Shown here one piece after another: positions 1 through 4,169 of a DNA stretch of 6,003 bases; within the stretch, counting starts at the first letter, position 1, and each line of letters opens with the position of its first letter. The notes under the pieces were generated by a model. It ran no database searches. It saw only the letters and a list, made by a program, of their open reading frames with translations, and was not told where the DNA came from. The DNA comes from Mycobacterium sp. (lineage in GTDB: Bacteria; Actinomycetota; Actinomycetes; Mycobacteriales; Mycobacteriaceae), in assembly GCA_019246375.1 (NCBI GenBank), contig JAFAQO010000720.1, positions 1 through 6,003 of the forward strand, read 5' to 3'. The translations under genes and the position numbers were made by a program.

Positions 1-47
1 GGTGCGAATGCTATGGCGGCAGCAGCCGCTACTCCCAGTATTTTCAT
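1..47 (-). CDS. N-terminus of a secreted protein (partial, runs off left edge)
   Basis: On the minus strand an ATG at 47-45 opens a reading frame that reads MKILGVAAAAAIAFAP before the window ends. One lysine followed by an unbroken run of small hydrophobic residues is the start of a Sec signal peptide, so the product is probably exported. An AAGGGGG purine tract lies about 7 bases upstream of the ATG and fits a ribosome binding site, which supports this start. Many small mycobacterial secreted proteins begin this way, but the mature part is outside the window and the family cannot be named. Only about 15 residues are visible, so the call rests on the signal-like sequence plus the Shine-Dalgarno match. 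Confidence 0.55.
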   Translation of the reverse strand, partial: MKILGVAAAAAIAFA

Positions 48-232
48 TGGTTGACCCCCTTGTACTGGAATGCGGCAGGTTGCTGTTACAGGATTGTCGC
101 ATTTTTAGGAGGTATAGACGCCGGAATTTTTCTGCCCCTCACACGCCAAAATCCTCTTGGCCCCCGCCTTCCCCGAGGAAATACACCTACGCTGATTTTG
201 AGCAGGGCACGATGACAGGCACCCGTTTCGTT

Positions 233-264
233 GATCCCAGATTCGGGATCCCCGATCGTCGGGG
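233..264. repeat. Two adjacent short hairpins beyond the cyclase remnant
   Basis: GATCCC (233-238) pairs with GGGATC (245-250) across a 6-base loop. CCCCGA (250-255) then pairs with TCGGGG (259-264) across a 3-base loop, sharing base 250. They lie at the 3' end of the truncated cyclase reading frame as seen on the minus strand. No T-run follows on the minus strand, so a classical intrinsic terminator is not shown. They may halt transcription or be remnants of the event that cut the gene. Confidence 0.35.
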
Positions 265-265
265 C

Positions 266-556
266 TTACGTTGGGCGGTGTCCTCGCACGTGCAACAGGG
301 AACCGGCGTCGAAACCCCATGCGGCAGTCACCGCCGCATCGACCGCACAGCTCGGCGAGGGGAACGCAGCGCGCACCCCGTCGCCGGTGTGCTTGAACAT
401 TAAGCCGCCGTGCGCCTCGATCGCCTTGCACAACACCTCGTCATGGGCGGCCAGTGCTGCCCGCATCGCCTCCGCGTCGTTCTCCCGCCGACGAGTCGAC
501 ACCTCGACATCGGTGAACATAAACGTCACCACACCCGAAGGGGCAGCCGCCGTCAT
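266..556 (-). pseudogene. Truncated class III adenylate/guanylate cyclase domain (N-terminal half)
   Basis: The translation begins MTAAAPSGVVTFMFTDVE, the standard opening of a class III nucleotide cyclase catalytic domain. Both metal-binding aspartates of the family appear to be present: D16 in FTDVE and D59 in KHTGDG. After about residue 79 (AVDAAVTAA) similarity to the family stops, and an unrelated tail of about 17 residues runs to a stop codon. The rest of the catalytic domain, including the substrate-specifying and transition-state residues, is missing, and I could not find it in the other frames down to position 105. The family's conserved VEGSTR reads VEVSTR here. A start at 556 is preferred to the ATG at 574 because GAGG lies 7 bases upstream and the protein then starts as relatives do. 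The gene begins 37 bases after the SDR stop on the same strand, so the two may once have formed an operon. It is unlikely to be an active cyclase. A stand-alone short protein is a less likely alternative. Confidence 0.75.
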
Positions 557-593
557 GGCATCGCCTCGGCCCACTTCACGTGGCCCTCGAAGC

Positions 594-1481
594 CTAGGGA
601 TGGCGCCATCGCGCGGTAGCGACTCTTTCTACACTCTCGCCCGGTGCATGGTTGTGCCGCGGTGCCGGCCTCGTCAACTTGTTCGCTTTGCGAATTCCTC
701 TATCCAGTAAGGCAGCCGGGGCAAACTTTTTCAGCAGTGACAGCTGGCGCGCTAGGGGTCCGGCCGGATACCGCAACCTCGGCGTACGGCTGGTCGCCGC
801 CTTGAGCACGACTTGTGCGACGACCGCGGGATCATCTCCAGCATGCACCGCCTCGGTGAGGACTTGTTGGACGTGCTCGCGAAGGGCCGCGTAGCTGTCA
901 ATCGGTGAATCGGCCTCGGCCGCATTGGCCTCGAAGGATGTGTTGGTGTAGCCGGGTTCCACGACTGAGACCCGCACGCCGAATTCTCGGGTCTCATGGT
1001 CGAGGGATTCGGAGTATCCCTCGACCGCGTGCTTTGAGGCTGCGTACAGCGCGCCGTAAGGCGCCGGCAAGAACCCCAACACCGAGCTGATGTTGATGAT
1101 TCGACCGGTGCCCTGCGCGCGCAGATATGGCAGCACCTCACGGGTCAACCGCACCAACCCGAAGAAATTGGTGTCGAAGAGCTGCTGCGCCTGGGCGACC
1201 GAACTCTCCTCGGCGGCGCCGAACACACCAAAACCGGCGTTGTTGACCAGGACGTCGATCCGACCCGCACGTTGGATGATCGCTGAGACAGCTCCGCTGA
1301 CCGAAGCCGCGTCGGTGACATCAAGCTGCACTAATTCCACCCCTGGGATCGGCTCGGTCCTACTCGCTTTGCGGCTGGTGCCGAAGACCTCAAAGCCTTG
1401 CGCCGCAAAGGCATTCGCAACGGCCAGACCGATTCCCGAGGAAACGCCGGTAATCAATGCCACGGGCGATCGCTGTTCCAT
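594..1481 (-). CDS. Short-chain dehydrogenase/reductase (SDR) family oxidoreductase
   Basis: This is a 295-residue cytoplasmic NAD(P)-dependent oxidoreductase of the classical SDR type. The Rossmann cofactor motif TGVSSGIG lies at residues 11-18, D54 is the acidic residue that usually contacts adenine, NNAG is at 80-83, N105 lies in the following helix, the catalytic Ser is in ISS (132-133), and the YAASK catalytic pair is Y146/K150. PG at 176-177 follows as expected. The arginine and lysine after the second strand (R37, K38) hint at NADP(H), by inference. The substrate is unknown. Start choice is firm: AGGAG (1487-1491 on the opposite strand) sits 5 bases before the ATG. The catalytic core ends near residue 270, and a basic, low-complexity tail of about 25 residues follows, which may be an extension. 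The gene is divergent from tetR and shares its control region, so it is the likely regulated target. Confidence 0.93.
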   Translation of the reverse strand: MEQRSPVALITGVSSGIGLAVANAFAAQGFEVFGTSRKASRTEPIPGVELVQLDVTDAASVSGAVSAIIQRAGRIDVLVNNAGFGVFGAAEESSVAQAQQLFDTNFFGLVRLTREVLPYLRAQGTGRIINISSVLGFLPAPYGALYAASKHAVEGYSESLDHETREFGVRVSVVEPGYTNTSFEANAAEADSPIDSYAALREHVQQVLTEAVHAGDDPAVVAQVVLKAATSRTPRLRYPAGPLARQLSLLKKFAPAALLDRGIRKANKLTRPAPRHNHAPGESVERVATARWRHP

Positions 1482-1486
1482 GTCTA

Positions 1487-1491
1487 CTCCT
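1487..1491 (-). promoter_or_regulatory. Ribosome binding site of the SDR gene
   Basis: AGGAG on the minus strand, 5 bases before the ATG at 1481. It fixes the start of the SDR gene and lies one base away from the proximal operator. Confidence 0.75.
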
Positions 1492-1492
1492 A

Positions 1493-1510
1493 GTAAACCG
1501 AATGGTGTAC
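1493..1510. promoter_or_regulatory. TetR-type operator 1 (SDR-proximal)
   Basis: GTAAACCGAATGGTGTAC is an imperfect 18-bp palindrome with 8-bp half sites around a 2-bp centre and two mismatched pairs. It shares GTAAACCG with the second operator at 1548-1565, and the two left edges are 55 bp apart. It lies between the predicted SDR transcription start (near 1517) and the SDR ribosome binding site, so a bound repressor there would block elongation or initiation of the SDR transcript. Assigning it to the neighbouring TetR protein is inference from position and symmetry. Confidence 0.7.
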
Positions 1511-1523
1511 TTCTGTGCGGGTA

Positions 1524-1552
1524 ACGCTACACCGCTTGACGCCCGCTGTAAA
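1524..1552 (-). promoter_or_regulatory. Predicted promoter of the SDR gene
   Basis: On the minus strand TTTACA (1552-1547) and TAGCGT (1529-1524) are separated by exactly 17 bases, a good match to a housekeeping sigma-70-type promoter. The -35 box overlaps operator 2. The transcription start would fall near 1517, giving a leader of about 35 bases that contains operator 1 and the ribosome binding site. Confidence 0.5.
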
Positions 1553-1566
1553 CCGTTCGGTATACT
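1536..1566 (+). promoter_or_regulatory. Predicted leaderless promoter of tetR
   Basis: TTGACG (1536-1541) and TATACT (1561-1566) match the -35 and -10 boxes, with a rather long 19-base spacer. Six bases after the -10 box comes the A of the tetR ATG, exactly where transcription would begin. There is no Shine-Dalgarno sequence before that ATG. The -10 box lies mostly inside operator 2, so repression would be direct autoregulation. Confidence 0.6.
1548..1565. promoter_or_regulatory. TetR-type operator 2 (tetR-proximal)
   Basis: GTAAACCGTTCGGTATAC is an 18-bp near-perfect palindrome. Apart from the 2-bp centre, only the fourth pair (A versus T in the half site) breaks symmetry. The ACCG-NN-CGGT core is common in operators of TetR-family repressors. 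It covers most of the tetR -10 box and the first part of the divergent SDR -35 box, so one bound dimer could shut both promoters. Confidence 0.8.
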
Positions 1567-1572
1567 TCGCAC

Positions 1573-2169
1573 ATGGCTACCGAGCGTGATGCGCAGCACA
1601 CGACGAGCAGAGGCGGCCGTGGCGCACGCCAGCGCATCCTGGACGCGGCCGCCGAATTGTTCTACCGGCAGGGCATCAACGCCACCGGCGTTGAACGACT
1701 CGCAACCGAATCGTCGGTGTCCAAACGGACCCTCTACCAACACTTTCCGAGCAAGATGGCCGTGGTTGAAGAGTATCTGCGCAGCATCGAGCAACGCGTT
1801 GGTAATCCTGTAGCACCCGGTGCGGCTGTCGCGGACAAACCGCCCCGTGAGCGTCTACTCGCCATTTTCGACAGACCCACTGCGGGCGGAGCACCGTTCC
1901 GGGGTTGCCCCTTGCACAACGCGGCCGTCGAGGCGGCAGGAGCTATGCCGGAGGTTCAAAAAATCGTGCGCGCCAGCAAGCGCAACTTCGCCGATGGACT
2001 TACCGAGCTGGCCAAGGACGCGGGCGCCGCCGACCCGCCCCTCCTGGGCAACCAGCTCGCCGTGCTCTACGAAGGTGCGGCCGCGCTGGCCACGTCGCTA
2101 GACGACTCGTCGCCGTGGGCGCTAGCGCACACGGCAGCTGAGACACTGATCGACCAAGCACTCCGCTAG
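1573..2169 (+). CDS. TetR/AcrR-family transcriptional regulator
   Basis: This is a 198-residue DNA-binding repressor of normal family length. The N-terminal helix-turn-helix spans about residues 19-66: RQRILDAAAELFYRQG forms the first helix, and the turn and recognition helix lie at about 38-58 with the signature SKRTLYQHFPSK. The C-terminal ligand-binding part contains FRGCPLHNAAVE (109-120), a segment typical of a common TetR subgroup, and hydrophobic helices follow. The ATG at 1573 is preferred although it lacks a ribosome binding site, because a predicted -10 box places the transcription start on the ATG itself. The gene is divergent from the SDR gene across 91 bases that contain two matching palindromes, so it probably represses both itself and the SDR gene until a ligand binds. 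The inducer is unknown. Confidence 0.93.
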   Translation: MATERDAQHTTSRGGRGARQRILDAAAELFYRQGINATGVERLATESSVSKRTLYQHFPSKMAVVEEYLRSIEQRVGNPVAPGAAVADKPPRERLLAIFDRPTAGGAPFRGCPLHNAAVEAAGAMPEVQKIVRASKRNFADGLTELAKDAGAADPPLLGNQLAVLYEGAAALATSLDDSSPWALAHTAAETLIDQALR

Positions 2170-2205
2170 TGACGCGGAAACCGATCTATCTGCGGGGGCG
2201 TCCCC

Positions 2206-2349
2206 ATGAGCATCCAGCTCGCCGCCGCCTACGACCGCGAGGACCTCGACGAAAGTGGCCCGATGCCGACCGCCGCACCGATGGACGAGTTGCTCGACGA
2301 CCGGTTAGCGCACCGCGACGGGGCCCGGCTAGGACGCGGCAGACGATAG
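2206..2349 (+). CDS. Possible small acidic/basic protein or gene remnant (47 aa)
   Basis: An ATG at 2206 opens a 47-codon frame ending in TAG at 2347-2349. The product is acidic in the middle (DREDLDE, MDELLDD) and basic at the end (RLGRGRR). G or C dominates the third codon positions, strongly so in the first half, which is coding-like for this genome. A G-rich stretch lies upstream but is not a clean ribosome binding site. The frame sits in the convergent gap between tetR and the MmpS-like gene. I recognise no family. It may be a true small gene, a decayed fragment, or chance. Confidence 0.3.
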   Translation: MSIQLAAAYDREDLDESGPMPTAAPMDELLDDRLAHRDGARLGRGRR

Positions 2350-2376
2350 TTAGGCGGCGACGGATGGTCTCGGTGG

Positions 2377-2802
2377 CTATGAGCCTGAGCACATGACGAC
2401 CGCGTACCGTCCGTTCGATACCTGCTGATTAATGACTTTGCCGCCGACCGTGATCTTGCAGCTAATCGAGCCCGTTCCAGCGTTCTGTGCCTTTACGACG
2501 AATGTGTCGAACCCTCGTTCAGCCGTGAACTCTTTCGACCAGGGTAACTTCACACTGGACTCCTGCTGTTCACCCTGGCTAATCATGTAGGTGACGTTTT
2601 GAGCAGCGCCGGAGTCGCCAGTGATGTCGTAACGAACGGTATTGCCTGCGTTCTGATTTGGCTTCACGTTTGGCTCCGCACATCCCCCGACAACTCCCGC
2701 CACGATCAAGAGACCGACCAGACCACTCAGCCGCCACCTACAACGGCTACTCTCTGCCCCCTGGCCTTGGGATGCGCCGCCGACAAGAACCGCGAGAACC
2801 AT
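2377..2802 (-). CDS. MmpS-domain putative lipoprotein
   Basis: The 141-residue product has a basic stretch (R20-R24), a hydrophobic segment (about 25-38) and VGGC ending at C41, a usable lipobox, so it is probably a lipoprotein anchored outside the plasma membrane. The mature domain (about 54-141) matches the MmpS fold. It has VRYDITGD (56-63), the conserved LPWS (86-89), SISCKITVGGKV (112-123) and a final cysteine in VVMCSG. C115 and C138 are placed to form the disulfide usual for this fold. Known MmpS proteins are accessory subunits of MmpL (RND) lipid or siderophore exporters and are held by a transmembrane helix, so a lipid anchor is a variant. No mmpL lies in the window. The start at 2802 gives a long 24-residue lead before the hydrophobic segment, but no better in-frame start is visible and GAGGGG lies 9 bases upstream. 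Family confidence is high; partner and cargo are unknown. Confidence 0.82.
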   Translation of the reverse strand: MVLAVLVGGASQGQGAESSRCRWRLSGLVGLLIVAGVVGGCAEPNVKPNQNAGNTVRYDITGDSGAAQNVTYMISQGEQQESSVKLPWSKEFTAERGFDTFVVKAQNAGTGSISCKITVGGKVINQQVSNGRYAVVMCSGS

Positions 2803-3403
2803 GTGGACCTACCCCTCGGATTAGGTCGTCGCAAGTTCCGGAGCCTAACAGGGCCGATCTACAAGAGAGTCGGTTTTCGAACATGATCGCTTGCCGGCTA
2901 GCGCCATTAGCGCACCGCAGCCGGGCCGCCGAGGACACGGCAGGTCGTGTGTCCACCGCAACACGTGCTGCATGGCTGGTGACCGACGAGCATCGCGTCA
3001 GGCCGGAAGCACCGTTAGGCCAAGCTTTTTTCGACATCTTGAGTCTTCATCAATCGAAGGCCGAATCGGCACCAGGTGTGCACTTGACGCGTCCAGCTGA
3101 CGCGTGGTCTTTTCCCGCTGGGATCGGAAAAGCTTAACTAACTAATCACTCGAATAACGCCATCGATTGGAGAATTCGGCGCCGCTCGACGCTCGTTGGC
3201 GTACTTGAAACGGTGTAGTTAAAGCCAATCCGTTGGGTCCAATAGCCAGTTCCAGCAATTCCGTAGAAGTTCCACAGACCGCGTCTGTGCCTCGCGGCGA
3301 TTCACCGAGGGATTCCTTGCGGCGTCGTCGCGGGCGGTGCCGCCGCCGAACGCAGGTTTTCGAGCAGCGCGGCCAGCAGGAATGGAGTAATGGATTACCC
3401 TAC

Positions 3404-3427
3404 GTAAGCCGCCGTGCCGCGGCTTAC
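3404..3427. repeat. Perfect 9-bp inverted repeat upstream of the SnoaL-like gene
   Basis: GTAAGCCGC (3404-3412) pairs perfectly with GCGGCTTAC (3419-3427) across the 6-base loop CGTGCC. No T-run follows on the plus strand, so it is not a classical terminator for a rightward transcript. Its position 115-138 bases before the SnoaL-like start fits an operator or an RNA hairpin in the leader. A second small palindrome, GTAATGGATTAC, lies just upstream at 3387-3398. Confidence 0.6.
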
Positions 3428-3526
3428 CTTCATAGCGGCGGCGAATGGTCTAACTGATCCGAGAGCCGAGCACTCTGACTCCCGGACCGGCCCGAGCCCA
3501 TAGCGGCCAAACATCGGATGCAAAAC

Positions 3527-3533
3527 GAAGGAG
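3527..3533 (+). promoter_or_regulatory. Ribosome binding site deciding the SnoaL-like start
   Basis: GAAGGAG ends 8 bases before the ATG at 3542. The in-frame ATG at 3518 lies upstream of this site and has none of its own, so translation should start at 3542. Confidence 0.8.
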
Positions 3534-3541
3534 TTCGGGGC

Positions 3542-3937
3542 ATGGCGGAGCAAGACCAGAACATCGAGGTCGTCAAGAAAGGCTACGAAGCCTTCACGGC
3601 GGGCGACATGGAAACGCTGATGAGCCTGTTAGACGACAACATTGAGTGGATCCAACCAGGCGAAAGCACGGTCAGCGGTACCTACCACGGCAAGGGTGAA
3701 CTCGGCGAATACATAAGCCGGTTGGCTGAGAAGTCGACGACGGTCAACCCGCACCGCTTCCTCGCCGACGGCGACACGGTCGTCGTGCTCAGTGAAACGA
3801 CTGCCGGCGCCGAAACAAGCCAAGACGCCGACGTGTTCACGCTTCGCGACGGCAAGATAGTACGTGCACAGGTGTACGGAGACACGGCGATCATGGAGCG
3901 CGTGTTCGGCAAGAAGCAGCTTGCGGCCGGGATTTAG
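3542..3937 (+). CDS. SnoaL-like / NTF2-like family protein
   Basis: This 131-residue soluble protein has the layout of the NTF2-like superfamily (SnoaL and ketosteroid-isomerase-like folds). An N-terminal helix NIEVVKKGYEAFTAGDMETL (7-26) is followed by the hallmark LLDDNIEWIQPG (29-40), then the SGTYHGKGELGEYISRL segment (45-61) and the strands of the curved sheet: DTVVVLSETTAG (78-89), ADVFTLRDGKIVRAQVY (96-112) and GDTAIMERVFG (113-123). In the family this cone-shaped fold forms a pocket used for isomerase, cyclase or simple binding roles, and sequence alone does not say which applies. Length is normal. It stands alone: a long gap precedes it and a terminator follows 40 bases after its stop, so it is probably a single-gene transcript. 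Confidence 0.87.
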   Translation: MAEQDQNIEVVKKGYEAFTAGDMETLMSLLDDNIEWIQPGESTVSGTYHGKGELGEYISRLAEKSTTVNPHRFLADGDTVVVLSETTAGAETSQDADVFTLRDGKIVRAQVYGDTAIMERVFGKKQLAAGI

Positions 3938-3976
3938 GTGGCTCTGACTGAGGAGTCGTACAGTTCGCCGGAAGAG

Positions 3977-4021
3977 TCGGCCCGTCATCCTGCTCGGGTG
4001 GCGGGCCGACCGCTGTTTTTT
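3977..4021 (+). terminator. Probable intrinsic terminator after the SnoaL-like gene
   Basis: TCGGCCCG (3977-3984) pairs perfectly with CGGGCCGA (4002-4009) across a 17-base loop, and a run of six T (4016-4021) follows six bases later. The loop is longer and the T-run further off than in a textbook terminator. The position 40 bases after the SnoaL-like stop, and before the next rightward gene, fits the role. Confidence 0.65.
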
Positions 4022-4169
4022 CGAGCCGACCAAGGCGGGCATCCGCGCGTGGGAGCGGGGCGTTCAGCGTCGCGCAGTGTGGATCGACTGCTCACGACCA
4101 GCCCCGCGGGCCAAGTCACAAATGAGGCTGACGCAACGGTCGGCCATCTGACCGATTAGGTTGGCATTT

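Larger units (their letters stand above)
2803..3541. other. Long stretch with no convincing gene
   Basis: About 740 bases separate the divergent MmpS-like and SnoaL-like genes. The best open frame is 2883-3137 on the plus strand (84 codons from an ATG). Its third positions are only weakly G/C-rich, it has no ribosome binding site I would trust, and its product resembles nothing I know. Visible landmarks are two TGACGCGT copies (3085-3092 and 3098-3105), an AT-rich patch at about 3127-3175 beginning with TAACTAACTAA (3135-3145), which stops all three plus-strand frames, a short palindrome at 3387-3398 and a perfect inverted repeat at 3404-3427. It probably holds the promoters of both flanking genes, but I could not place them with confidence. 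Confidence 0.6.

Noticed and set aside
106..119. A strong AGGAGG-type sequence followed by TATAG on the plus strand near 110.
   Set aside because: No ATG, GTG or TTG start lies at a workable distance downstream in a plausible reading frame.
2..403. A 133-codon plus-strand frame at the left edge.
   Set aside because: The product is Arg/Pro/Ser-rich with no recognisable family, and it lies antisense to the signal-peptide start (1-47) and the cyclase remnant, both of which make better sense.
2305..2918. TTAGCGCACCGC occurs at 2305-2316 and again at 2907-2918, flanking the MmpS-like gene, as if it were a target duplication.
   Set aside because: About one repeated 12-mer is expected by chance in 6 kb, there are no terminal inverted repeats, and the copies lie 600 bp apart with a normal-looking gene between.
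3022..3031. A run of T after AAGC near 3022-3031 resembling a terminator tail.
   Set aside because: No stable hairpin precedes it on the plus strand.
2658..3137. A 159-codon plus-strand frame, including a possible shorter gene from 2883.
   Set aside because: Its first part is antisense to the MmpS-like gene, its codon use is weakly coding-like, and no family resemblance is seen. It is mentioned only in the description of the gap.
3130..3177. AAGCTT, a three-frame stop and GAATTC close together, which could suggest a cloning-vector junction.
   Set aside because: The flanking DNA shows no vector sequence, and six-base sites of this kind are common by chance. The AT-rich patch is more simply natural intergenic DNA.
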